DNA of 10,978 bases from Chitinophagaceae bacterium (GTDB lineage Bacteria > Bacteroidota > Bacteroidia > Chitinophagales > Chitinophagaceae). Made by a program: the position numbers and the translations under genes. Where the stretch lies: positions 1-10,978 of the forward strand of contig CANCKV010000053.1 of NCBI GenBank assembly GCA_947378615.1, in the 5' to 3' direction. The stretch's first letter is position 1; each line of letters opens with the position of its first letter. The notes beneath the pieces were generated by a model. The model saw only the letters and a program-made list of their open reading frames with translations, was not told where the DNA came from and ran no database searches. Shown piece after piece: positions 1 to 5,757 of this stretch.

Positions 1-21
1 ATATTTCAGACACTTCTTTGC

Positions 22-67
22 CAATTATTTTAAAAGAAATCCTAGTGTTCCTTGTTTTTTCTTAGTT
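22..67 (+). repeat. 46-bp perfect direct repeat, copy 1 (repeat A)
   Basis: Read base by base, this stretch is identical to 283-328. It starts CAATTATTTT and ends TTCTTAGTT. The copies are 261 bp apart start to start. Perfect identity in otherwise diverged AT-rich DNA suggests a recent duplication or a conserved dispersed element. No terminal inverted repeats or coding capacity are visible. Confidence 0.9.
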
Positions 68-158
68 TCCTACTATATAACTTCTTTTCAGAAAGTCGTT
101 CCTAATGCTATGAAGTAGTATTCCTATATGCACTCCTTTTTAATAAAACATAAAAAAA

Positions 159-193
159 CTATGTCTTTTCTATGTGGCTATGTTTCTATGTGT
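159..193 (+). repeat. 8-nt-period word series (CTATGTGK type)
   Basis: Bases 170-193 are three consecutive octamers, CTATGTGG, CTATGTTT and CTATGTGT, and a related octamer starts at 159. The same 8-nt period, with related words, recurs at 4438-4473 and, inverted, at 8548-8573. This looks like one dispersed intergenic repeat family. Confidence 0.65.
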
Positions 194-254
194 TTAACTT
201 TTTCTCTTTTCAAAAAGTTATATAAATAAGAAACATGAGTCCTATCATTTCACA

Positions 255-283
255 CTTTGTGGTAAAACCTCCTGAGTAGGAAC
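255..283 (+). repeat. 29-bp repeat B, copy 1
   Basis: This stretch matches 331-359 with three substitutions and no gaps. It begins CTTTGTGGTAAA. The core word GTGGTAAA recurs at about 1020-1027 and 4471-4478, so this is one member of a dispersed word family. Confidence 0.8.
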
Positions 284-328
284 AATTATTTTAAAAGAAA
301 TCCTAGTGTTCCTTGTTTTTTCTTAGTT
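283..328 (+). repeat. 46-bp perfect direct repeat, copy 2 (repeat A)
   Basis: This is the second identical copy of the 22-67 repeat. Here it sits between two copies of repeat B (255-283 and 331-359), sharing one base with the first, in the order B-A-B. It lies about 60 bp upstream of the yajQ -7 box. Confidence 0.9.
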
Positions 329-330
329 CC

Positions 331-359
331 CTTTGTGGTAAACCCTCTTGAGTTGGAAC
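331..359 (+). repeat. 29-bp repeat B, copy 2
   Basis: This is the second copy of the 255-283 repeat (26 of 29 positions identical). It lies just behind repeat A copy 2 and ends about 30 bp upstream of the yajQ -7 box, where an upstream promoter element would be expected. Confidence 0.8.
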
Positions 360-389
360 TTTTTTTCTCAAACAATTTCACTTTGAATA

Positions 390-397
390 TATATTTG
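390..397 (+). promoter_or_regulatory. Predicted -7 box of the yajQ promoter
   Basis: TATATTTG matches the Bacteroidota -7 consensus TAnnTTTG exactly. It ends 14 bases before the yajQ ATG, so the leader would be very short. I do not see a clear TTTG -33 element about 20 bases upstream. Confidence 0.55.
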
Positions 398-411
398 CAA
401 AAAATATTGTT

Positions 412-903
412 ATGCCCTCATTTGATATTGCTAGTAAAGTGGACTTACAAACACTTGATAATGCCATTAATACTGTAAAAAAAGAAATCTCAAATCGTTT
501 CGATTTCAAGAATAGTCATGTATTGATTGAGCTAAATAAGAAAGACTTCATTGTTAAGCTTGAAGCTGATAGTGACATGAAGCTTGAGCAAATAATCGAT
601 GTATTAATCAGTCGTAGTATGAAACAAGGGATTGATGCTACTGCTTTTGACTTTGAAAAAGAAGCTTATCCTAGTGGAAAAGTAGTTAAAAAAGAAGTTT
701 CAGTTCGTAATGGATTGAAACAAGACGATGCAAAGAAAGTGGTGAAACTAATAAAGGACAGCGGCATCAAAGTTCAAGCGGCAATCATGGACAATGTTGT
801 CCGAGTTACTGGAAAAAAGATTGATGACCTACAAGAAGTGATGGCAAAATGCAAGTCAGCAGGACTAGGATTCCCATTGCAGTTTGACAATATGAAGAGC
901 TAA
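412..903 (+). CDS. yajQ: YajQ family (UPF0234) nucleotide-binding protein
   Basis: The 163-residue product has the usual family length. It has the hallmark N-terminus MPSFDI.S.VD, then NRFDFK, KKEVSVRNGLKQDDAKK, the VRVTGKK.DDLQ motif and the C-terminal PLQFDN. YajQ proteins are small cytoplasmic proteins with two ferredoxin-like halves. A Xanthomonas member is reported to bind cyclic di-GMP and act as a transcriptional co-regulator, and others are called nucleotide- or tRNA-binding. The exact role in Bacteroidota is unclear. The ATG fits the conserved N-terminus and follows a -7 box by 14 bases. The gene appears to be transcribed alone: non-coding repeats lie on both sides and a hairpin follows at 904-946. 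Identity is secure; function here is inference. Confidence 0.93.
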   Translation: MPSFDIASKVDLQTLDNAINTVKKEISNRFDFKNSHVLIELNKKDFIVKLEADSDMKLEQIIDVLISRSMKQGIDATAFDFEKEAYPSGKVVKKEVSVRNGLKQDDAKKVVKLIKDSGIKVQAAIMDNVVRVTGKKIDDLQEVMAKCKSAGLGFPLQFDNMKS

Positions 904-946
904 TTTCACTATTTTTCTACAGAGAGATTTCGAAAAATAAGTGGAA
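904..946 (+). terminator. Hairpin behind yajQ, possible terminator or 3' stabiliser
   Basis: The arms at 904-917 and 932-946 pair over about 14 bases with one bulge (base 940) and one G-T pair; the loop is about 14 bases. The hairpin starts at the yajQ stop codon. It lacks a clean T-run on the right, since the following bases are purine-rich, so intrinsic termination is only possible. Confidence 0.4.
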
Positions 947-1117
947 AGGGGGAATGATTTTCTTTTGCATTAATACGCTTGATACTGCGGCAGAATAGTT
1001 GAAATACTCATGGATACTTGTGGTAAAACTATTTAGTGATTTGTTTTTGGCCAACCATCTATTATTATCAGCATCAACAAAACCTAATTCTAGACAAATA
1101 GGAAACGAATCCCTCAA
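947..1117. other. Non-coding stretch between the yajQ hairpin and the 21-bp array
   Basis: I see no gene with recognisable similarity. A 66-codon open frame on the minus strand (917-1117) has plausible composition but no motif, no promoter box, and overlap with the yajQ hairpin. The GTGGTAAA word of repeat B recurs at about 1020-1027. Confidence 0.5.
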
Positions 1118-1370
1118 TCAAAGGTGAATAAATGACCAATCAAGGGGAAAAAAACTCATTCGAAGTATGAATAAACCCATTCAAAGGGTCAGCAAATGAC
1201 CATTCAAGGTTGTAAAAACGCATCCAAAGGGTCATAAAATGCATGTTAAGGGTGAAAAAACAGATACTAGCAGTCAATAAACAATGCATGCACTCAATAA
1301 ATGACCTCTGAGTGTCAATAAATGGATAGGAGGAGTCAAAAAGCGCACTCAAAGATTGAATAAATCGATG
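1118..1370. repeat. Degenerate tandem array of about 12 units, 21-bp period
   Basis: About twelve units of 16-24 bases follow one another with no spacers. A rough consensus is TCAAAGGGTSAATAAATGCA. The A-rich cores (AATAAA or a run of A) start near 1127, 1148, 1170, 1191, 1213, 1234, 1255, 1276, 1296, 1317, 1338 and 1359. That is 20 to 22 bases apart with a mean of 21.1, close to two helical turns. Unit sequences vary widely while the spacing hardly does. Contiguous, unequal units and the lack of spacers or cas genes rule out a CRISPR array. No replication initiator gene is nearby to suggest plasmid iterons. The function is unknown. Confidence 0.75.
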
Positions 1371-1459
1371 CGTATTTTGGTAAGTTATGTAGAAGAAACA
1401 AATTTTAAGGGCTTTTAATTATAATTTGTTCACCTTCTGTACAAATTATATATTTTAAA

Positions 1460-1491
1460 TTTGGTTGAATTGAATCACATCCCTACATTTG
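1460..1491 (+). promoter_or_regulatory. Predicted rpmE promoter (TTTG, 20 nt, TAnnTTTG)
   Basis: TTTG at 1460-1463 and TACATTTG at 1484-1491 are separated by 20 bases. This matches the Bacteroidota housekeeping promoter in both boxes and spacing and is the best promoter in the window. It predicts a transcription start near 1498 and a leader of about 54 bases. Confidence 0.75.
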
Positions 1492-1511
1492 CAGCCAAAT
1501 TTTTTTGTAAC

Positions 1512-1531
1512 TATACGGCAAAATCCGTATA
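1512..1531 (+). promoter_or_regulatory. Hairpin in the rpmE 5' leader, candidate L31 autoregulatory leader
   Basis: TATACGG (1512-1518) pairs perfectly with CCGTATA (1525-1531) around a 6-base loop. It lies inside the predicted leader, 20 bases before the ATG. L31 genes of several phyla are known to have leader structures that bind the protein. Whether this one does is inference. Confidence 0.4.
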
Positions 1532-1551
1532 ACCTTAAATTAATAATTATC

Positions 1552-1803
1552 ATGAGGAAAGGTATCCATCCGACAAGTTATCGCTTTGTAGTTTTCAAAG
1601 ACATGAGTAACGGAACGTCGTTTTTAAGTAAGTCAACAGCAAACACCAAAGAAACAATCGTTTGGGAAGATGGTAAGGAATATCCTGTTGTAAAACTGGA
1701 AATTTCAAATACGTCTCACCCGTTTTACACTGGTAAAAACGTATTGGTTGATACTGCAGGTCGTATCGACAAGTTTAAAAAACGTTATGCCAAGAAAGAC
1801 TAA
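1552..1803 (+). CDS. rpmE2: 50S ribosomal protein L31 type B
   Basis: The 83-residue protein begins MRKGIHP and contains the conserved segments [37 protein letters not shown] and [12 protein letters not shown]. It is the zinc-free (type B, C-minus) form: it has no cysteine, so it lacks the CxxC zinc ribbon of type A L31. L31 sits in the central protuberance and bridges the two ribosomal subunits. An open frame extends 21 codons upstream, but the ATG at 1552 gives the family N-terminus, and the upstream extension would begin at the -7 box. It has its own promoter (1460-1491), a short structured leader and a strong terminator (1835-1862), so it is likely monocistronic. Whether a type A copy exists elsewhere in the genome cannot be seen here. 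Confidence 0.96.
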   Translation: MRKGIHPTSYRFVVFKDMSNGTSFLSKSTANTKETIVWEDGKEYPVVKLEISNTSHPFYTGKNVLVDTAGRIDKFKKRYAKKD

Positions 1804-1834
1804 TTGTCTTCTTTGTCAAAATAACTAAAAAGAG

Positions 1835-1862
1835 TCCCGTTTGTAATAAACGGGATTTTTTT
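1835..1862 (+). terminator. Intrinsic terminator of rpmE
   Basis: TCCCGTTT (1835-1842) pairs perfectly with AAACGGGA (1848-1855) around a 5-base loop, and a T-run follows directly. It lies 31 bases after the rpmE stop codon. It is the clearest terminator in the window and separates rpmE from bshB1. Confidence 0.88.
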
Positions 1863-1872
1863 ATGGATGCAA

Positions 1873-1963
1873 GTTAGAAGTTACAGGTTACAGGTTACAG
1901 GTTGCAAGTAACTTGTAACCTGTAACCTGTAACTCATATTTCATCACTCATAATTCATAGCTC
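1873..1963. repeat. Heptamer array with long hairpin abutting the bshB1 start
   Basis: The 91 bases divide into thirteen 7-mers in one register, ending at the base before the bshB1 start codon. The left half uses GTTACAG (three exact copies), the middle GTAACCT (two exact copies), and the right half words such as ATCACTC and ATAATTC. The first two blocks are inverted copies. Arms 1879-1898 and 1915-1934 pair perfectly over 20 bp, and weaker pairing continues to a 4-base loop at 1905-1908. The hairpin ends 29 bases before the start codon. Confidence 0.85.
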
Positions 1964-2692
1964 TTGAAATTAGACATTCTTGCATTTGGAGTACATCCCG
2001 ACGATGTGGAGCTTGGTTGTAGCGGAACTATTCTTTCTGCTATTAATGAAGGTAAAAAAGTAGGCATCATCGATTTGACTCAAGGTGAATTAGGTACAAG
2101 AGGTACCATTCATACACGTTATCAGGAAGCAGCAGAAGCTGCAAAAGTATTGGAAGTACATGTTAGAGAGAACCTCAAAATGGCAGATGGATTCTTTCAA
2201 AATGATGAAACCCATCAACGTAAAATAATCTCTGTTATCAGGAAATATAAACCAGAAATAATAATTTGCAATGCCCCCGAAGACCGTCACCCCGATCATG
2301 GGCGTAGTGCAAAATTAGTTGTTGATGCGGCTTTTTATTCCGGCTTGAGAAAGATTGAAACGGCTGTCGATGGAATCAATCAATCTGCATGGCGTCCTAA
2401 ATATGTATTTCATTATTTACAAGATCGCTTTATTGAACCTACTTTTTTAATTGACATTAGTGAATATTTTGAAAAGAAACTAGCATCTGTCCTTTGTTAT
2501 AAAACTCAATTCATGGCTCTTGATGATTCAGAACCTAAAACCTATATTTCTTCACCCGAATTTATAGAAAGTATCAGAGGAAGGGCACAATTACTCGGAA
2601 AGAGAATCGGAGTGAAATATGCAGAAGGTTTTATATCTGAAAAAATTTTAGGGGTAAGAAGTCTAGATGCATTTATTCAAAATGTAACCTAG
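1964..2692 (+). CDS. bshB1: Bacillithiol biosynthesis deacetylase BshB1 (PIG-L family)
   Basis: This is a 242-residue cytoplasmic zinc deacetylase that removes the acetyl group from N-acetylglucosaminyl-malate, the second step of bacillithiol synthesis. The N-terminus has the PIG-L metal motif HPDD (residues 11-14), followed by RGT, a NL.M.DGFF segment (70-78) and the second metal motif HPDH (109-112). The C-terminal part has Q.RFIEP.FLIDIS, YKTQF, ISSPEF and GKRIGVKYAEGF, which mark BshB1 rather than generic PIG-L proteins. The start is TTG. A stop codon (TAG) lies in frame at 1958-1960, and later starts would delete HPDD, so no ATG is available. No promoter box is visible, and the long heptamer hairpin sits directly upstream. 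bshA and bshC are not in the window. Confidence 0.93.
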   Translation: MKLDILAFGVHPDDVELGCSGTILSAINEGKKVGIIDLTQGELGTRGTIHTRYQEAAEAAKVLEVHVRENLKMADGFFQNDETHQRKIISVIRKYKPEIIICNAPEDRHPDHGRSAKLVVDAAFYSGLRKIETAVDGINQSAWRPKYVFHYLQDRFIEPTFLIDISEYFEKKLASVLCYKTQFMALDDSEPKTYISSPEFIESIRGRAQLLGKRIGVKYAEGFISEKILGVRSLDAFIQNVT

Positions 2693-2807
2693 TATTTTCA
2701 ATCTATACAGAGTGTTGCAATAGCTCAAAAACGATTAAATAATTCATTCCAATGCATTCACCTTTTGTCATAATCAAATCTCTTATTTTTCATTCACCTG
2801 TTTATAA

Positions 2808-2815
2808 TACTTTTG
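2808..2815 (+). promoter_or_regulatory. Predicted -7 box of the gatB promoter
   Basis: TACTTTTG matches TAnnTTTG and lies 47 bases before the ATG at 2863. No convincing TTTG -33 box is seen, only a T-run near 2785-2790. It predicts transcription from about 2822. Confidence 0.5.
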
Positions 2816-2862
2816 CGACTCTTTTTTAGAAAAAATGTATAATTAAAATTGTATTGATACTG

Positions 2863-4323
2863 ATGGATAAAAGTGAAGTGACGGTCATTGGAGATAAATA
2901 TGAGGCGGTAATTGGTTTGGAAATTCATGCACAACTACAAACTGCAAGTAAGTTATTCTGTGGAGATAGTGCGGCATTCGGTGGTGCACCAAACACACAT
3001 ATCAGTGCAATTACAATGGGACATCCAGGTACTTTGCCCAAAACAAATAAGAAGGCGGTAGAATATGCAATCAGGATGGGACTTGCCTGCAACTGCGAAA
3101 TAGTGAAGGATAACTACTTTGCCCGTAAAAACTATTTTTATCCCGATTTGCCAAAGGGGTATCAGACTTCACAACATACTACGCCTATTTGTAAAGGAGG
3201 TACTGTTCATATCACTACAAGTTTGGGGGATAAGGAAGTGGAACTAAATAGGATTCACTTAGAAGAAGATGCAGGAAAAAGCATTCATGACCTACACGAT
3301 GATTATACCTGCGTTGATTTGAACCGTGCGGGTGTGCCGTTGATTGAAATAGTTACAGAACCTTGTTTATATAGCAGCGAGGAAGCCTATCAGTATGTAA
3401 CGGAAGTAAGAAAGTTGGTGCAGTGGATTGGAGTTTGTGATGGAAATATGGAAGAAGGAAGTTTGCGTTGCGATGCAAATGTTTCAATCCGTTTGAAAGG
3501 AGAAAAGCGTTTAGGTACAAAAGTGGAAGTGAAGAACCTAAACAGCATTCGTAATGTAAAGAAAGCAATTGACTTTGAAATAGCCCGTATGATTGAAATC
3601 GTGGAAAAGGGTGGAAGCATTGTGCAACAAACTAGAAGTTTTGATGCTGACAACGAAACGACATTTTCAATGCGTGATAAGGAAGAAGCAAATGACTACC
3701 GCTATTTTGCTTGTCCTGACTTATCGCCTTTTCATCTCACGAAAGAGTTTATTGATAGTATTGGTGCGGCATTGCCAAAACTTCCTAAGCAATTGTTGGC
3801 TAGCTATCAAACTGATTTTGGTTTGAATGCTTATGATGCATCACAACTATGTGATGAAAAAGATACTTCAGATTATTTTGATGCAGTTGCAAAAGAAACC
3901 GCTAACTACAAGGCAATTGTCAATTGGATTACAGGCCCTGTTAAGCAATATTTGAATGATAATAATTTAAGTATCGGACAACTGAATCTTCCTGCTAAGA
4001 CTTTGGCAGCATTGATTCTATTGATTGATGAAGGCAAGGTTAATTTCTCTGTTGCTGCTACTAAATTATTCCCCGTTTTGTTGCAATCCGACAAACACCC
4101 TTTACAGCTGGCAGAAGAACTTAATCTGTTACAAGTAAGCGATACCAACGAATTAGAAGGATGGGTTGACGAGGCAATCAGCAAGATGCCTGATAAAGTA
4201 GCAGAATATAAAAAAGGCAAGAAAGGATTAATAGGTTTGTTTGTAGGTGAAGTCAAGAAACTTAGCAAAGGCAAAGCTGACCCGAAAGTGGTAACAGAAT
4301 TGTTGCAGAAGAAACTAGGCTAA
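2863..4323 (+). CDS. gatB: Asp-tRNA(Asn)/Glu-tRNA(Gln) amidotransferase subunit B
   Basis: The 486-residue protein is full length for the family. GatB is the tRNA-binding and kinase subunit of cytoplasmic GatCAB. It activates Glu or Asp on mischarged tRNA so that ammonia from GatA converts it to Gln or Asn. The catalytic cradle domain starts with YEAVIGLEIHAQL (about residues 13-25) and contains RKNYFYPDLPKGYQ, LEEDAGKSIH, DLNRAGVPLIEIVTEP and EGSLRCDANVSIR. The helical and YqeY-like tail domain runs from about residue 330 to the end (GLFVGEVKKLSKGKADPKVV..LL..KL). I chose the ATG at 2863; a TTG three codons earlier (2854) would only add MIL. gatA and gatC are not adjacent, as is common outside operon-type arrangements. 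It probably has its own promoter. Confidence 0.96.
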   Translation: MDKSEVTVIGDKYEAVIGLEIHAQLQTASKLFCGDSAAFGGAPNTHISAITMGHPGTLPKTNKKAVEYAIRMGLACNCEIVKDNYFARKNYFYPDLPKGYQTSQHTTPICKGGTVHITTSLGDKEVELNRIHLEEDAGKSIHDLHDDYTCVDLNRAGVPLIEIVTEPCLYSSEEAYQYVTEVRKLVQWIGVCDGNMEEGSLRCDANVSIRLKGEKRLGTKVEVKNLNSIRNVKKAIDFEIARMIEIVEKGGSIVQQTRSFDADNETTFSMRDKEEANDYRYFACPDLSPFHLTKEFIDSIGAALPKLPKQLLASYQTDFGLNAYDASQLCDEKDTSDYFDAVAKETANYKAIVNWITGPVKQYLNDNNLSIGQLNLPAKTLAALILLIDEGKVNFSVAATKLFPVLLQSDKHPLQLAEELNLLQVSDTNELEGWVDEAISKMPDKVAEYKKGKKGLIGLFVGEVKKLSKGKADPKVVTELLQKKLG

Positions 4324-4435
4324 TAGTGATGAGTAATGAAATAGGAGTGATGAGTTCTTCTACTTATTACCTACAACCTATTACTAACAACCTATTACTA
4401 ACAACCTATTACTTACAACTTAATACTTATTACCT
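4324..4435. repeat. Heptamer array between gatB and the first TlpA-like gene
   Basis: The 112 bases directly after the gatB stop divide into sixteen 7-mers in one register. The left part has words such as TAGTGAT and GAGTGAT. The right part has ATTACCT, ACAACCT and ATTACTA. Bases 4373-4428 are four near-identical 14-bp units (ACAACCTATTACTA type), each made of two heptamers. Left and right words are in opposite orientation, so the region can fold partly on itself. Confidence 0.75.
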
Positions 4436-4437
4436 TT

Positions 4438-4478
4438 CCTTGTGTCCTTATGCAAAACCTTGTGCCACTAGTGGTAAA
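4438..4478 (+). repeat. 8-nt-period word series upstream of the first TlpA-like gene
   Basis: CCTTGTGT (4438-4445), CCTTATGC (4446-4453), then after four A bases CCTTGTGC (4458-4465) and a GTGGTAAA word at 4471-4478. It belongs to the same dispersed family as repeat B and 159-193. It ends 17 bases before the next start codon, so it forms most of that gene's leader or promoter region. Confidence 0.55.
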
Positions 4479-4495
4479 GGGAAAAATTTAAAAGA

Positions 4496-5623
4496 ATGAG
4501 ACAGTTAATCATATTAGTGGCATTTTTATGGGTAGTAGCAGGATGCAATAGCAAAAGAACCTATTTTGAAATAAAGGGGAAGATTCTTCATGCTAAAGGT
4601 AATAAGCTATCCTTGAAACAATTGACTATTGGTATTCAAAATCCAGTGTTATTAGATACAGCCCTCATTGCGAAAGATGGAAGTTTCGACCTTAAAACCT
4701 TCATGCCCTATGGTCAGGATTTATATGTATTGAGTATTGATAATGGCCCTGATATATATCTTGTTAATGATGAAGCATCTGTAACACTGAACTTAGATAT
4801 TGACCATTACAAAGAATACACGGTTGTAGGTTCTCCTGCAAGCATACAGCTACACAGTTTCTTAGATGCCTATACACCCAATTATAAGTTGTTGGTAGAT
4901 AAAGTTTCTCTGTATGATTCCATTCAAAAAACGGAGGCATCAGATGACGACGTTTTAATTCATCAAAAGGAAAAGGATGCTGCGTTGAAGGCGACTAATG
5001 AAATTTTAACCAAACATATTCAGGAGTCTTCAAGCCCTGCATTGCGTTCATACCTATTGGCAAAATCTTTTTCCACACTTGACAAGGCAAGTATTTCAAA
5101 ATGGATTGGTGTTTCAAAGCAACAATTCAAAGGATATTCTCCTATTGACTTTTTAGAAAAGATTATAAAGCAACAGCTAAAAGCAGAACTTCCTCCTTAT
5201 GCCTTACTTAATAAGCAAGCCCCACAATTCTCTTCAGATGATATGTATGGTAAACCGTTTGATTTGGATAGTACTCGAGGAAAATATGTGTTATTAAACT
5301 TTTGGGCAAGTTGGAATACAGCTAGTAGGGATGACAATCCAAATCTTAGTAAGGCATACCGCTTATATAAAGATAGAAATTTGACGGTATTGGGAGTGTC
5401 CTTAGACTCCAATGTACATGCCTGTAAGTTGGCAGTAGATAATGACAATCTTTATTGGAGAAATATTTGTGACACCAAAGAATGGAAGAGTCCGATTGTG
5501 AATAAATATAAAGTAACCACCTTACCATTTAATGTATTACTTGATACTACAGGAAAGATTATTGCCGCTAATTTAAAGGGAAGAGACCTTACGATGAAAT
5601 TGAATGAGGTGCTACCACGTTAG
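4496..5623 (+). CDS. DUF4369/TlpA-like thioredoxin-fold lipoprotein, CxxC site lost
   Basis: This is a 375-residue lipoprotein. A short signal peptide ends in the lipobox V-A-G-C with Cys17 as the lipidated residue. A DUF4369-like beta-rich domain spans about residues 22-115, a helical linker about 120-232, and a TlpA/AhpC-TSA thioredoxin fold about 237-375. The strand VLLNFWASW leads into N274-T275-A276-S277 where active members have CxxC; the codons are AAT and AGT, so both redox cysteines are gone. The cis-proline is kept (TLP, Pro344), as are NPN...AY..YK and GVSLDSN. The only other cysteines are Cys310 and Cys325, which the downstream paralogue lacks. A frameshift is unlikely because the frame is intact and motifs on both sides are preserved. 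It likely sits in the periplasmic face of the envelope as a non-redox binding or structural protein (inference). It forms a tandem pair with the gene at 5758. Confidence 0.9.
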   Translation: MRQLIILVAFLWVVAGCNSKRTYFEIKGKILHAKGNKLSLKQLTIGIQNPVLLDTALIAKDGSFDLKTFMPYGQDLYVLSIDNGPDIYLVNDEASVTLNLDIDHYKEYTVVGSPASIQLHSFLDAYTPNYKLLVDKVSLYDSIQKTEASDDDVLIHQKEKDAALKATNEILTKHIQESSSPALRSYLLAKSFSTLDKASISKWIGVSKQQFKGYSPIDFLEKIIKQQLKAELPPYALLNKQAPQFSSDDMYGKPFDLDSTRGKYVLLNFWASWNTASRDDNPNLSKAYRLYKDRNLTVLGVSLDSNVHACKLAVDNDNLYWRNICDTKEWKSPIVNKYKVTTLPFNVLLDTTGKIIAANLKGRDLTMKLNEVLPR

Positions 5624-5704
5624 TGATGAGTTATGAACTATGGGTTATGAGTTATTAGTCTCTACACAAATAACTTAAGACTCATATTTCATAATTCATA
5701 TTTA
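5621..5704. repeat. Heptamer array between the two TlpA-like genes
   Basis: Twelve 7-mers in one register begin at the stop codon itself. The left words are GAGTTAT (twice), GAACTAT and GGGTTAT. The right words are ATAACTT, ATATTTC and ATAATTC. The right set is essentially the reverse complement of the left set, giving a loose hairpin across the gap. Its length, 84 bases, equals the twelve in-register heptamers at 1880-1963. Confidence 0.75.
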
Positions 5705-5732
5705 TTTCAACTACCCTCTAACAACTAATTCT

Positions 5733-5740
5733 TATATTCG
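5733..5740 (+). promoter_or_regulatory. Weak -7-like box before the second TlpA-like gene
   Basis: TATATTCG differs from TAnnTTTG at one base and lies 17 bases before the ATG. No -33 box is seen. It may allow separate transcription from the upstream paralogue. Confidence 0.3.
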
Positions 5741-5757
5741 CCGAAATTTTATAATAA

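Larger units (their letters stand above)
1..411. other. Non-coding region upstream of yajQ, repeat-rich
   Basis: I see no convincing gene here. The stretch is AT-rich and stops are frequent in all frames. It holds two copies of a 46-bp perfect direct repeat (22-67 and 283-328), two copies of a 29-bp diverged repeat (255-283 and 331-359), an 8-nt-period word series (159-193), and a weak AT-rich hairpin with arms 195-203 and 212-220. The last 25 bases include the yajQ -7 box. Whatever gene lies to the left is outside the window. Confidence 0.7.

Noticed and set aside
1..33. End of an upstream gene reading into the window on the plus strand
   Set aside because: Only ten codons precede a stop, too few to distinguish from chance.
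917..1117. 66-codon open frame on the minus strand with protein-like composition (contains LGFVDADNNRWLAKN)
   Set aside because: It has no recognisable motif, no -7 box upstream, and it overlaps the yajQ hairpin. It could be a decayed gene, but nothing in the sequence supports that beyond composition.
1118..1370. CRISPR array
   Set aside because: Units are contiguous with no unique spacers, the repeats are highly degenerate, and no cas gene is present.
1118..1370. Plasmid-type iteron origin
   Set aside because: The unit length fits iterons, but there is no replication initiator gene, and all neighbours are chromosomal housekeeping genes. Kept only as an analogy in the finding.
1489..1551. 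N-terminal extension of the L31 gene
   Set aside because: The extra 21 codons begin at the -7 box, contain the leader hairpin, and do not match the L31 family, whose start MRKGIHP falls at 1552.
3906..4274. 122-codon open frame on the minus strand inside gatB
   Set aside because: It lies wholly antisense to a well-conserved gene, is serine- and leucine-rich as expected of a shadow frame, and has no motif.
4496..5623. Sequencing frameshift or pseudogene explaining the missing CxxC
   Set aside because: The frame is continuous, both flanking motifs (FWASW and the cis-proline region) are intact, and only the site residues differ.
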